Source of the DNA: Nocardioides limicola
GTDB lineage: Bacteria > Actinomycetota > Actinomycetes > Propionibacteriales > Nocardioidaceae
Direction of reading: 5' to 3'
Assembly (NCBI RefSeq): GCF_016827675.1
Contig: NZ_JAERJA010000001.1
Span: 496,001 to 560,000, forward strand
DNA length: 64,000 bases
The notes below the pieces were generated by a model. It was given only the letters and a program-made list of their open reading frames with translations, searched no databases and had not been told where the DNA came from. Made by a program: the position numbers and the translations under genes. This document shows, piece after piece, positions 40,933-49,090 of this stretch (positions within the stretch are counted from its first letter, which is position 1; every line of letters begins with the position of its first letter).

Positions 40933-41759
40933 CAGGAGACCCCCTGTGGAACGAGCATCACGTAGGCCTGCGTGATCGCGACATTGGCCAGAGCCAGCAT
41001 GATCACGCTCAACACCACTGCCTGATTGACCGCATCAGCGACTCCCTTGGGCCCTCCGCGGGCACTCAATCCCTTGTGTGCCGCCACGATGGTGGCGATG
41101 AAACCGAACACCAGGGCCTTGAACTCCGCGAGCAGCAGGTCCGAGGTCTGGCTGAACGCAACGAACGACTGCAGGTAGGCGCCCGACGAGATCGAGCCAC
41201 CGCCCACGTTCATGATGTACGCCGTGATCATCGCGGTCATCGCCACGATGACGGTCAGGAAGAGGGCCACCACCAGGGCCGCCACCACACGTGGCGCGAC
41301 CAGTCGTTGCACTGGATTGATGCCCATCACCTTGAGGGCGTCGATCTCCTCACGGACCGTCCGAGCGCCCAGGTCCGAACAGATCGCCGAACCCACCGCC
41401 CCGGCGATCATCAGCGAGGTCACCAGCGGCGCACCTTGGCGCAGGATGCCGATGCCGTTGACGGCCCCGCTGAAGGAGGTGGCCCCGATCTGGTTGGCGA
41501 CCGCACCGATCTGCACCGAGGTGATGATGCCGAACGGGATGGCCACCAGGATCGTCGGCAGCAGCGACACCCGGGTCATGAACCAGGCCTGCAGCATGAA
41601 CTCCGACCAGGAGAACCGCCTGGAGATGATGTCGGTCACCGCGAAGCGGGAGGCCTCCACGGCGAGGATCACCAACTCTCCGGTGGTCCTGATGCCCTGG
41701 TTCATGCGGCCACGCATCGAGTTCAAGCTGGACCGACCGACGGTCAGTACCGCGCTCAT
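40932..41759 (-). CDS. YrbE (MlaE-like) permease A of the mce transporter
   Basis: 275 residues, MlaE-family permease. It has an amphipathic N terminus, membrane helices, and the coupling loop AICSDLGARTVREEIDALKVMGINPVQRLV with the conserved Glu-Glu-Ile-Asp. It pairs with YrbE B as the permease of the lipid importer. The start overlaps the stop of the SCP2-domain gene (ATGA), so that soluble protein is translated together with the transporter. Confidence 0.9.
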   Translation of the reverse strand: MSAVLTVGRSSLNSMRGRMNQGIRTTGELVILAVEASRFAVTDIISRRFSWSEFMLQAWFMTRVSLLPTILVAIPFGIITSVQIGAVANQIGATSFSGAVNGIGILRQGAPLVTSLMIAGAVGSAICSDLGARTVREEIDALKVMGINPVQRLVAPRVVAALVVALFLTVIVAMTAMITAYIMNVGGGSISSGAYLQSFVAFSQTSDLLLAEFKALVFGFIATIVAAHKGLSARGGPKGVADAVNQAVVLSVIMLALANVAITQAYVMLVPQGVS

Positions 41760-42574
41760 CCATGCACCTCCTGCTTGCTGGACGGAAAGTTGATGACTGC
41801 ACTGAGCAGCAGGGCCTTGCTGCGGTCACCACGGATCTTCAACTGCCCCCGCAGCAGACCGGCGGCCGGGCTGAGGTGGCTGGTGGCGAGGCGGAGCAGG
41901 TCGTGACCGGCGATGGTCACCCGCGCATCCACCGGGCCGCGACCGTCGAACGGCTGCGTGCGCGCGTGGCCGCGGTCCACCTCGACCAGCCATTCGCTGT
42001 CGGGACCGGGGCCCCCGGTCACAGCGAAGGCGACCCGGAGACGCAGCCGAGCCGAGCGCCGGACATCGAGGTAGCGGGGCAGACGGTCGAAGATCCCGGC
42101 GACCACGATGCCGTGCACCTCCGAGGCCATCACCGCCTCGAGGTGGGCCGGGTCAACCCCGTCGATCGCGATGGCGACCTTGACCGGGTCGAGGTCGGTG
42201 GGGTCCACGCGATCACCGGTCGGCCCGACGAAGATCCCGCCGATGCTCAGCGCCAGCAACTCGTCGCCGTCCACCGCGACCCGGCCGGCCAGATACTCCA
42301 GACCCAGGTTCGCGCGGCCGGTCAACAGGGCCAGCATCAGCGCCTCGTCGCCCGTGGTCAGTACCACGTCCGGGTGTCTCTTCCCGTCATCGAGCAGGGT
42401 CACGGTCCGGCCGTCGAATCGCACGGTGTGGCTGCGGTGGCCGACGACCTCTAGGCGGGCCACGCCGTTCACCTGGGCCAGTCCGGCCGGGTCGGCGAGC
42501 TCGGTGAGCCGGGCGAGTGCGTCGGCGACGGCACCAGTGCCGGTGGAGCGTTCAGCCATGGACGTGTGTCCCAT
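41756..42574 (-). CDS. Tandem SCP2 (sterol carrier protein 2-like) domain protein, first gene of mce operon
   Basis: 272 residues with no signal or membrane segment. Two SCP2-like modules are visible. The first runs from about residue 25 to 125 (VVLTTGDEALMLALLTGRANLGLEYLAGRVAVDGD, matching the D-x-x-L-x-L-x-x-G-x-L pattern). The second is at 165-272 (VTIAGHDLLRLATSHLSPAAGLLRGQLKIRGDRSKAL). SCP2 folds bind sterols and fatty acyl-CoAs. As the first gene of the mce operon it could accept imported lipid in the cytoplasm. ATG at 42574 has GGAG eight bases upstream; ATG at 42559 is an alternative. Confidence 0.72.
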   Translation of the reverse strand: MGHTSMAERSTGTGAVADALARLTELADPAGLAQVNGVARLEVVGHRSHTVRFDGRTVTLLDDGKRHPDVVLTTGDEALMLALLTGRANLGLEYLAGRVAVDGDELLALSIGGIFVGPTGDRVDPTDLDPVKVAIAIDGVDPAHLEAVMASEVHGIVVAGIFDRLPRYLDVRRSARLRLRVAFAVTGGPGPDSEWLVEVDRGHARTQPFDGRGPVDARVTIAGHDLLRLATSHLSPAAGLLRGQLKIRGDRSKALLLSAVINFPSSKQEVHG

Positions 42575-42683
42575 CCGCACTCTCCACCTCCTCGACTCTC
42601 GTCCGGCCGATCCCACGTCGCCGTGTCCGGTGCTGCGACAGGCGGATCCACGCATACCCGCCACCTGATCTGCAACGACGGGT

Positions 42684-42698
42684 GTAACCGTAAGTTAC
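42684..42698. promoter_or_regulatory. GTAAC-N5-GTTAC operator upstream of the mce operon
   Basis: GTAACCGTAAGTTAC, a dyad with 5-bp arms, 110 bases before the SCP2/mce start. The same arms and spacing occur at 43709-43723 in front of the TetR gene, which makes that TetR the candidate regulator. It is not a KstR site. Confidence 0.6.
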
Positions 42699-42754
42699 GC
42701 AAGTCACATTTCGGGCGTGTCTCAAGGACTGATGGCGTGTCGCCGGGCCTTTGG

Positions 42755-43702
42755 TCACTGTGGGAGATGTCGGCGCGGCGCCGGTCGCGGTGAAGTCCTC
42801 GCCGGAGCCGGGAAAGCCTGCCGGACCAGCGCCTGGACGCGGTGGCGGTGTGGTCGCCAGGGTTCGAGGAGCTCGGCCAGTTCCTCGTCGTCGACGGGGC
42901 GGCCCACCAACACCAGCCCGATCTGTCGCGGCACGTGGAAGTCACCGAAGCTCACCGCGTCCGGCGAGCCCAGGGCACGGACCCGCGTCTCCGCACTGGT
43001 CCAGACGCCGATCCCGGGAATGGAGCGGAGGCCGCGGTCCAGGGCCTCGTCCCCGTGCTCGACAAGGCGCTCCAAGGAGTCAGCGACTCGGGCAGCGGCC
43101 ACCGCGGCCCGCGACCGGGCTGGGTCGATGCCGCACTGCAGCCAGGCCCAGGACGGCACCGCACGCACCTCGTCCGGGCCCGGCGGCACCCACAGGTCCT
43201 CGGCTGCCTCGGGTGGCCCCGGAGCCTCGGTGCCGTAGCTGGTCACCAGGCGGCGGTACCCGGCGTACGCCTCCTGTCCGGTCACCTTCTGTTCGATGAT
43301 GCTGGGGAGCAGGGCGTCGAAGACCAGGCCGGTGTGCCCGATCCGCCAGTGCCGGTGCCGACGCCAGGCGTGCACCAGAGCGGGGTGTCGAGGCTCGAAG
43401 CCTTCCGGGTTGTCCTCGGCGCCCAGCAGCGCGGGCAACCGCTCCAGTGCCCAGGCGGCCCCTGGTCCCCAGGCCCGGGCGTACACGGCTTCGTCCGCCC
43501 TGGTCAGCACCAGGGTCGCGGGGCCGGTCGGTGTCCGCAAGGCCCACCGGTGCCGGTCCGGGCGGTCCCGGCGCAGGGTGGGGTCGCCAGCCCCGCGGCG
43601 ATGCACGGACACGATCGCGTCCACCGGGCAGGGCCACTCCGGTCGCCAGCGTCGCTCCAGGTGGTGCACGCGGAACACGGTACGCCGGGGGGTCTCAGTC
43701 AC
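42755..43702 (-). CDS. DNA-3-methyladenine glycosylase, AlkA-like (HhH-GPD)
   Basis: 315 residues. The C-terminal half is the helix-hairpin-helix glycosylase fold: SIIEQKVTGQEAYAGYRRL, then IPGIGVWTSAETRVRALG and the catalytic Asp in SFGDFHVPRQIG. It removes alkylated bases in base-excision repair. The N-terminal 130 residues form a less conserved AlkA-like domain. GTG at 43702 is chosen as the first start after the operator; a longer frame would run into the TetR promoter. It is divergent from tetR and may be co-regulated. Confidence 0.8.
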   Translation of the reverse strand: MTETPRRTVFRVHHLERRWRPEWPCPVDAIVSVHRRGAGDPTLRRDRPDRHRWALRTPTGPATLVLTRADEAVYARAWGPGAAWALERLPALLGAEDNPEGFEPRHPALVHAWRRHRHWRIGHTGLVFDALLPSIIEQKVTGQEAYAGYRRLVTSYGTEAPGPPEAAEDLWVPPGPDEVRAVPSWAWLQCGIDPARSRAAVAAARVADSLERLVEHGDEALDRGLRSIPGIGVWTSAETRVRALGSPDAVSFGDFHVPRQIGLVLVGRPVDDEELAELLEPWRPHRHRVQALVRQAFPAPARTSPRPAPRRHLPQ

Positions 43703-43732
43703 AGGTGAGTAACTGGGTGTTACCCAACCTGT
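43701..43732. promoter_or_regulatory. TetR operator region with nested dyads (alkA-like / tetR)
   Basis: Inner dyad GTAACTGGGTGTTAC at 43709-43723, nested in outer arms ACAGGT (43701-43706) and ACCTGT (43727-43732). It overlaps a TTACCC -35-like element whose TACGAT -10 ends six bases before the tetR ATG, suggesting a leaderless, autorepressed tetR. Confidence 0.6.
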
Positions 43733-43755
43733 GTCCCAACACGTACGATCGGGCC

Positions 43756-44424
43756 ATGTCAACCTCGGAAGGCCGCCGCAGCGCCACCATGGCTCGTCGC
43801 CGCGCCCGCGAGCGCGAGATCCTGGCGGCCACCCGCGCCCTTTTCGACGAGCGGGGGGTCCGGGACGCCCAGATCGAGGACATCGCCCGTGCCGTCGGGG
43901 TGAACCGGGCGATCGTCTATCGGCATTTCACGGGCAAGGAGGAGCTGTTCGCCCTCACCCTGGTCAGCTATCTCGACGAACTGCGTGATCGCCTCAGCGC
44001 GGTCCCGGAGAGCGGTACGCACTCGGAGCGACTTGCCGGGATGATCCGGGCGTTCGTGGACTTCGGCTCCACCTATCCCGCGTTCGTCGACTGCGCCCAG
44101 ACGCTGATGCGGCGCCCGGGCCCGGAACTCCTCGACGAGATCAGCGAGGGCGCCCTCTTCCGGCTGGGGCGGGGCATCTCCGAGTCGCTGGATCAGGTGG
44201 TCCGCGTGCTGACCGAGGGGACGGAGCAGGGCGAGTTCAAGGTCGCCGACCCGCTGCTGCTGGCCAACACGCTGTATGCCAGCGGCCTCGGCGCGCTGCA
44301 ACTGGCCCGGATCGGCCTCCTGGTCAAACAGAGCAGCCCGGGGATCCCGAGCATCGTGCCGGTCTCCGCCGACCAGATCTGCGACCAGTTCGTCGCCACC
44401 GCGCTCGCTCTCGCCCGCGGCTGA
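43756..44424 (+). CDS. TetR-family transcriptional regulator
   Basis: 222 residues. Helix-turn-helix at about 39-60 (IEDIARAVGVNRAIVYRHFTG) after an Arg-rich arm (TMARRRAREREILAATRALF). The C-terminal domain is unrelated to KstR. No Shine-Dalgarno; a TACGAT box ends six bases upstream, so translation is probably leaderless. The dyad in its promoter repeats upstream of the mce operon. Its neighbours fadA2, fabG4 and htdX are acyl-CoA genes, so a fatty-acyl or steroid effector is a fair guess, not shown. It converges on fadA2. Confidence 0.82.
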   Translation: MSTSEGRRSATMARRRAREREILAATRALFDERGVRDAQIEDIARAVGVNRAIVYRHFTGKEELFALTLVSYLDELRDRLSAVPESGTHSERLAGMIRAFVDFGSTYPAFVDCAQTLMRRPGPELLDEISEGALFRLGRGISESLDQVVRVLTEGTEQGEFKVADPLLLANTLYASGLGALQLARIGLLVKQSSPGIPSIVPVSADQICDQFVATALALARG

Positions 44425-44454
44425 TCCACTCCACCCCACCTCGGCGGAGGGGGG

Positions 44455-45738
44455 TCAGGGACGCTCGACGATCGCGACCACGCCCTGGCCGCCAGCAGCG
44501 CAGACCGAGATCAGTGCCCGGCCCTTGCCCTTCTCGGCCAGCAACTTCGAGGCCACCGGCACGATCCGGCCGCCGGTCGCAGCGAACGGGTGTGCCGCGG
44601 CGAGCGAGGAACCGTTCACGTTCAGCTTGGCGCGGTCGATCGCGCCCAGCGGCTTGTCACGGCCGAGGCGCTCGGAGCAGAACACCGGGTCCTCCCACGC
44701 CGCGAGGGTGGAGAGCACCTGGGCCGCGAACGCCTCGTGGATCTCGTAGTAGTCGAAGTCCTGCAGCGTCAGCCCGGCGCGGTCCAGCATCTCCGAGACC
44801 GCGTACGCCGGGGCCATCAGCAGGCCCTCGTCGCCACCTACGTAGTCGACGGCGGAGGTCTGGAACTCGGTCAGGTAGGCCAGGATCGGCAGGCCCTTCT
44901 CCTTGGCCCACTCCTCCGAAGCCAACAGCACCGCGGAGGCGCCATCGGAGAGCGGCGTGGAGTTGCCCGCAGTCATCGTCGCGGCCTCGCCCTTGCCGAA
45001 GACGGGCTTGAGCTTGGCCAGCTTCTCCACGGTGGAGTCCGGGCGCAGGTGGTTGTCACGCTCGACACCGCGGAACGGGGTCACCAGGTCGTCCATGAAA
45101 CCTTCGTCCCAGGCGCGGGCCAGGTTCTGGTGCGAGGCAGCGGCCAGCTCGTCCTGCGCCTCGCGGGTGATCCCCCACTCGAGCGCGGTCAGCGCCTGGT
45201 GGTCACCCATCGAGAGGCCGGTGCGCGGCTCGCGGTTCGCCGGCGGCAGGATGCCGATGTCGCCGGGACGGATCGCGGCGACCGCCTTCAACCGACCCTT
45301 GGTGTCCTTGGCGGTGTTGGCCTTGAGGAGCTTCTTGCGCAGCTTCTCCGAGATCGCGATCGGGGCGTCGGAGGTGGTGTCCGAACCGCCCGCGATGCCG
45401 GACTCGATCTGGCCGAGGGCGATCAGGTTGGCGACGGTGATCACCGCCTGGAGGCCGGTGCCACAGGCGATCTGCATGTCCAGGGCCGGCGTACGGGGGC
45501 TCAGCTTGGAACCGAGCACCACCTCGCGGACCAGGTTGAAGTCACGGCTGTGCTTGACGACTGCTCCGCCGGCCACCATGCCGAGTTGCTCACCGGCAAG
45601 GTTGAAGCGGTCGACCAGCCCGTCGACAGCAGCGGTCAGCATCTCCTGGTTGGAGGCGTCGGCGTAGACGGTGTTCGACCGGGCGAACGGGATGCGGTTG
45701 CCGCCGACGATGGCGACACGGCGAGTCTTGGCCTGCAT
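44455..45738 (-). CDS. fadA2: Acetyl-CoA acetyltransferase / thiolase, FadA2-like
   Basis: 427 residues, a full thiolase: nucleophile Cys in MQIACGTGLQAV, GAGNSTPLSDGAS-like region AGNSTPLSDGASAVLLA, the active-site His in YYEIHEAFAAQ, and the second Cys in SVCAAGGQG. It cleaves 3-ketoacyl-CoAs. Divergent from fabG4-htdX, the arrangement of Rv0243 fadA2 with Rv0242c-Rv0241c, so it likely works with those enzymes in fatty acyl-CoA turnover. ATG at 45738 has GGAGA upstream; the frame is open further but without a better start. Confidence 0.88.
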   Translation of the reverse strand: MQAKTRRVAIVGGNRIPFARSNTVYADASNQEMLTAAVDGLVDRFNLAGEQLGMVAGGAVVKHSRDFNLVREVVLGSKLSPRTPALDMQIACGTGLQAVITVANLIALGQIESGIAGGSDTTSDAPIAISEKLRKKLLKANTAKDTKGRLKAVAAIRPGDIGILPPANREPRTGLSMGDHQALTALEWGITREAQDELAAASHQNLARAWDEGFMDDLVTPFRGVERDNHLRPDSTVEKLAKLKPVFGKGEAATMTAGNSTPLSDGASAVLLASEEWAKEKGLPILAYLTEFQTSAVDYVGGDEGLLMAPAYAVSEMLDRAGLTLQDFDYYEIHEAFAAQVLSTLAAWEDPVFCSERLGRDKPLGAIDRAKLNVNGSSLAAAHPFAATGGRIVPVASKLLAEKGKGRALISVCAAGGQGVVAIVERP

Positions 45739-45843
45739 GGAGGGGTCTCCTGATCTGCTCAAGCAAACGTGGTCACGCACATCCTGCACCCCCGGCGACT
45801 GCCTGGGAACCGAGTGAGTGTCACGTCACTAATTGTGGACAGA

Positions 45844-45863
45844 GAGTTACACAAAGAGTTACA
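45844..45863. repeat. Direct repeat GAGTTACA in the fadA2/fabG4 promoter region
   Basis: GAGTTACA at 45844-45851 and 45856-45863, 12 bases apart. The GTTAC half equals the arm of the TetR-type dyads at 42684 and 43709, here as direct rather than inverted repeats. The 243-base gap holds the divergent promoters of fadA2 and fabG4; nothing else was recognised in it. Confidence 0.4.
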
Positions 45864-45981
45864 TAATGCCGGACACGGACGTTCACGTGGGCCCGGATTG
45901 CGCATATCCTTGCCCACCGTAGGCGAGTGAACAGTTTCCGCCGCCCCAGCAACGCCACCAATCTATGGAGGACATCGCGCC

Positions 45982-47316
45982 ATGAGCGACAAGTACCAGG
46001 GTTTCGTGCAGACGCCGATCGGCAAGCTGCTGGTGAAGAACCTCGGCCTGCCCAACCCGGTCACTCTGGACCGGTGGACGCCCGGCGCTCCGCTGGTCGA
46101 CGGCACCGTCGTGGTTGGCGGGTCCGGACGGCTGGCCGAGTCGCTGCCCGGTGCCCTCGGCGCGCTCGGCATCACCGTCGCCACCGATGTCGTCGAAGGC
46201 AGCAAGGCCAAGGGCCTCGTCTTCGACGCCACCGGGATCACCGACGCCGCGGGCCTGAACGCGCTCCGCGACTTCTTCACCCCCAAGATGCGCAGCCTGC
46301 AGGCCTGCTCCCGGCTGGTCGTGATCGGCACCGACCCCAGCAAGGTCTCCGGGTCCGAGCGGATCGCCCAGCGCGCCCTGGAGGGATTCACCCGGTCCCT
46401 GGGCAAGGAGGCCGGCCGCGGCACCACCGGCCAGCTCGTGTACGTCGCTCCCGGGGCCGAGGGTGCCTTGGACTCGACGCTCGCCTTCCTGCTCTCGCCG
46501 AAGTCCGCCTACGTCTCCGGCCAGGTGATCCGGATCGGGGCGACCGGGACCACCAAGGCGGTCAAGGTGCCCGACTGGGAGCGCCCGCTAGACGGCAAGG
46601 TCGCCCTGGTGACCGGTGCCAGCCGGGGCATCGGCGAGCAGATCGCCCGGGTGCTGCACCGCGACGGCGCCCTGGTGATCGGGGTGGACGTCCCGCAGGC
46701 CGCCAGTGACCTCAAGGTGCTGATGGATGAACTCGGCGGCGACATGATCACCCTCGACATCACCGGCAAGGACGCGGCGAAGCGGATCGCCCACCATGTC
46801 AAGGAGAAGCACGGTGGCGTCGACGTCGTCGTGCACAACGCAGGCATCACCCGTGACAAGAAGTTGGCGAACATGGCCGAGGACCGTTGGGACTCGGTGA
46901 TCGCGGTCAACCTCACCGCCCCCGAGCGGATCACCCGGGAACTCCTCGACGCGGGCGCCATCAACGACAACGGCCGGATCATCGGCGTCTCCTCGATCGC
47001 CGGCATCGCCGGCAACGTCGGTCAGACCAACTACGCGGCCTCCAAGGCCGGCGTGATCGGCCTGGTGGACGCCCTGGCCGGCGACCTGAAGAAGGGGATC
47101 ACCATCAACGCGGTGGCCCCCGGCTTCATCGTCACCCAGATGACGGCCGCGGTGCCGTTCGCCACCCGCGAGGTCGGCCAGCGCCTCAACGCGATGTCCC
47201 AGGGCGGGCTGCCCGTCGACGTGGCCGAGACCATCGCCTGGTACGCGAACCCCGGCTCCACGGCCGTCAACGGCAACGTGGTCCGCGTCTGCGGCCAGAT
47301 GATGCTGGGTGCGTGA
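45982..47316 (+). CDS. fabG4: FabG4-like high-molecular-weight 3-oxoacyl reductase
   Basis: 444 residues, far longer than a normal FabG. The N-terminal 200 residues form a degenerate flavodoxin/Rossmann-like domain (VVVGGSGRLAESLPGALGALG). The C-terminal half is a full SDR with TGASRGIGEQIARVL, HNAGITRDKK and the active site in SSIAGIAGNVGQTNYAASKAG. It reduces 3-oxoacyl-CoA/ACP with NADH in M. tuberculosis (Rv0242c). It is followed one base later by htdX, giving a ketoreductase-dehydratase pair. GGAGG lies 10 bases before the ATG. Confidence 0.92.
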   Translation: MSDKYQGFVQTPIGKLLVKNLGLPNPVTLDRWTPGAPLVDGTVVVGGSGRLAESLPGALGALGITVATDVVEGSKAKGLVFDATGITDAAGLNALRDFFTPKMRSLQACSRLVVIGTDPSKVSGSERIAQRALEGFTRSLGKEAGRGTTGQLVYVAPGAEGALDSTLAFLLSPKSAYVSGQVIRIGATGTTKAVKVPDWERPLDGKVALVTGASRGIGEQIARVLHRDGALVIGVDVPQAASDLKVLMDELGGDMITLDITGKDAAKRIAHHVKEKHGGVDVVVHNAGITRDKKLANMAEDRWDSVIAVNLTAPERITRELLDAGAINDNGRIIGVSSIAGIAGNVGQTNYAASKAGVIGLVDALAGDLKKGITINAVAPGFIVTQMTAAVPFATREVGQRLNAMSQGGLPVDVAETIAWYANPGSTAVNGNVVRVCGQMMLGA

Positions 47317-47317
47317 G

Positions 47318-48211
47318 ATGACCGACTATCCCACCAAGGAGATCTCCGGGTCCGGGGCTGGTGTCGCCGGCCTGCTGAAGGCGGCGCTGCCCTCCATCCC
47401 GGGAGTCAACGCGCTGCCCGGTGTGGCCAAGGCATCGGTGTCGTCGTACGCCGGCCTCACCTACACCCGGCCGCCGGTGACCATCAACGCCGCCCACGTC
47501 AAGGCCTACAGCGACGTGTGTGGCTTCCCGGTCAAGGACGAGGTTCCCCTCCCCTATCCGCACATGCTCGCCTTCGCGCTGCACATGGGGATCATGCTGG
47601 ATCCGAGGTTCCCGTACCCGGCCATCGGTACCGTCCACCTCGCCAACTCGATCACCCGGCATCGGGCGATCCGGGTCGGCGAGACGCTGGAGGTCTCCGC
47701 GTCGGTGGCGCCGCCGTACGCCCACGCCAAGGGGGCGCTGCTGGAGTTCGTCACCACCGTCACCGCCGACGGGGACACCGTCTGGGAGTCGACGTCGTCG
47801 TACCTGCGACGAGGCAAGGCACCCCAGGATGCCGCCCCGGCACCGGAGGGACCCGCCTTCAACGACGTCGCCCCCGGTACCATCCCGTGGAAGCTGCCGG
47901 CCGACCTCGGGCGCCGCTACGCCGCGGTCTCCGGTGACCACAACCCCATCCACCTCTACCCGCTGACCGCCAAGGCCCTGGGCTTCCCACGGCAGATCGC
48001 ACACGGCATGTGGAGCAAGGCGCGCTGCATCGCAGCGATCGAGAACCGCCTGCCGGACGCCGTCCGCGTCGACGTGCAGTTCCGCAACCCGATCCTGCTG
48101 CCCGGCACGGTGGCGTTCTCCAAGGCCGAGAGTGACGGCCGGATCGACTTCACCCTCACCGGCGCGAAGTCGGGCAAGACGCACCTGCTGGGCCAGTCCG
48201 TCTGGCTCTGA
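47318..48211 (+). CDS. htdX: HtdX-like 3-hydroxyacyl-thioester dehydratase (MaoC)
   Basis: 297 residues, double hot-dog. The N-terminal half carries PYPHMLAFALHMGIMLDPRFPYP. The C-terminal half has the hydratase-2 motif YAAVSGDHNPIHLYPLTAKALG followed by IAHGMWSKAR. The family (Rv0241c) interconverts 3-hydroxyacyl and 2-enoyl thioesters, in sequence with FabG4. The start is one base after the fabG4 stop (TGAGATG). It converges on tesB. Confidence 0.88.
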   Translation: MTDYPTKEISGSGAGVAGLLKAALPSIPGVNALPGVAKASVSSYAGLTYTRPPVTINAAHVKAYSDVCGFPVKDEVPLPYPHMLAFALHMGIMLDPRFPYPAIGTVHLANSITRHRAIRVGETLEVSASVAPPYAHAKGALLEFVTTVTADGDTVWESTSSYLRRGKAPQDAAPAPEGPAFNDVAPGTIPWKLPADLGRRYAAVSGDHNPIHLYPLTAKALGFPRQIAHGMWSKARCIAAIENRLPDAVRVDVQFRNPILLPGTVAFSKAESDGRIDFTLTGAKSGKTHLLGQSVWL

Positions 48212-48217
48212 GCACGC

Positions 48218-48263
48218 GGCCCAGGAGGGTCAGGTCCGCAACCGGATCAGGCCCTCCTGGGCC
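48218..48263. terminator. 12-bp-stem hairpin between htdX and tesB
   Basis: Perfect arms GGCCCAGGAGGG (48218-48229) and CCCTCCTGGGCC (48252-48263) with a 22-base loop. It spans the convergent gap and the last codons of tesB, so it may stop transcription from both sides. No T-run. Confidence 0.5.
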
Positions 48264-49090
48264 ACCGTGGCGACCAAGGTCCCGTCCGCGGTGAAGACCC
48301 TGGCCAGGGCCAGCCCCCGTCCACCCGAGGCACTCGGGGAGACCTGGTCATAGAGCCACCACTCGTCGGCCCGGAACGGCCGGTGGAACCAGATCGAGTG
48401 GTCCAGTGACGCGGCCTGCATCCCCGGGCTCGACACGTGCAGTCCGTGGGGCACCAGGGTGGCGCTGATCAGCGTCATGTCGCTGGCATAGGTGAAGGCC
48501 GCGACGTGCTGCACGCGGTCGTCGCTGAGCCGGCCGTCCACTCGGATCCACAACCGGGCCTGCGCAGGGTGCCTCGGGTCGGGATCGAGACCGCGTTCGG
48601 AGTTGCCGACGTAGCGGACATCCAGCGCCGCCCACTCACGCTCCCACTTCCCGGTGGCCGCATCCGCGCCCCGCTCGGCGAAGATCTTGCCGAGGTCCAG
48701 CGCCTCCTCGGGGGCGATCACGTCAGGCATCACGTCCTGATGCTCGAGGCCCTCCTCGTGACTCTGGAAGTTCGCGGTCATGTAGAAGATCGGACGTCCG
48801 TGCTGGCGGGCCACCACGCGTCGGGTGGTGAAGGTGCGACCGTCCCGGAGACGCTCCACGTCGTACACGATCGGGACCGCGGTGTCACCGGGCAGCAGGA
48901 AGTACGAGTGCAGCGAGTGCACGGCATGCTCTGCGCCGACCGTCTTGGTCGCCGCCAGCAGGGCCTGGGCGGCCACCTGCCCGCCGAAGACCCGCTGCAG
49001 CAGGGTGTCCGGCTGTCGTCCGCGGAACAGGTTGGCGTCGATGGTCTCGAGGTCGAGGAGGTCGGCAAGCTCCTGGGCGTTCGCGGGCAT
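48230..49090 (-). CDS. tesB: Acyl-CoA thioesterase II, TesB-like
   Basis: 286 residues, two hot-dog modules: LFRGRQPDTLLQRVFGGQVAAQALLAA, HSLHSYFLLPGD (typical TesB), TTRRVVARQHGRPIFYMTANFQ, and in the second half SLDHSIWFHRPFRADEWWLYDQ with SASGGRGLALA. It hydrolyses medium/long acyl-CoAs. It starts immediately after the PAC2 gene stop, so the two are cotranscribed. Related to the neighbouring acyl-CoA genes by theme only. Confidence 0.9.
   Translation of the reverse strand: MPANAQELADLLDLETIDANLFRGRQPDTLLQRVFGGQVAAQALLAATKTVGAEHAVHSLHSYFLLPGDTAVPIVYDVERLRDGRTFTTRRVVARQHGRPIFYMTANFQSHEEGLEHQDVMPDVIAPEEALDLGKIFAERGADAATGKWEREWAALDVRYVGNSERGLDPDPRHPAQARLWIRVDGRLSDDRVQHVAAFTYASDMTLISATLVPHGLHVSSPGMQAASLDHSIWFHRPFRADEWWLYDQVSPSASGGRGLALARVFTADGTLVATVAQEGLIRLRT

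Noticed and set aside
33739..41759. Naming the transporter mce4 (cholesterol importer)
   Set aside because: Location in a sterol island suggests it, but the MceA sequence differs from mycobacterial Mce4A and the KstR box is missing. Generic mce names are used.
42575..42754. KstR box for the mce operon
   Set aside because: The region was read for AACNNGTT with flanking T/A and none is present; the dyad there has a 5-base spacer and different arms.
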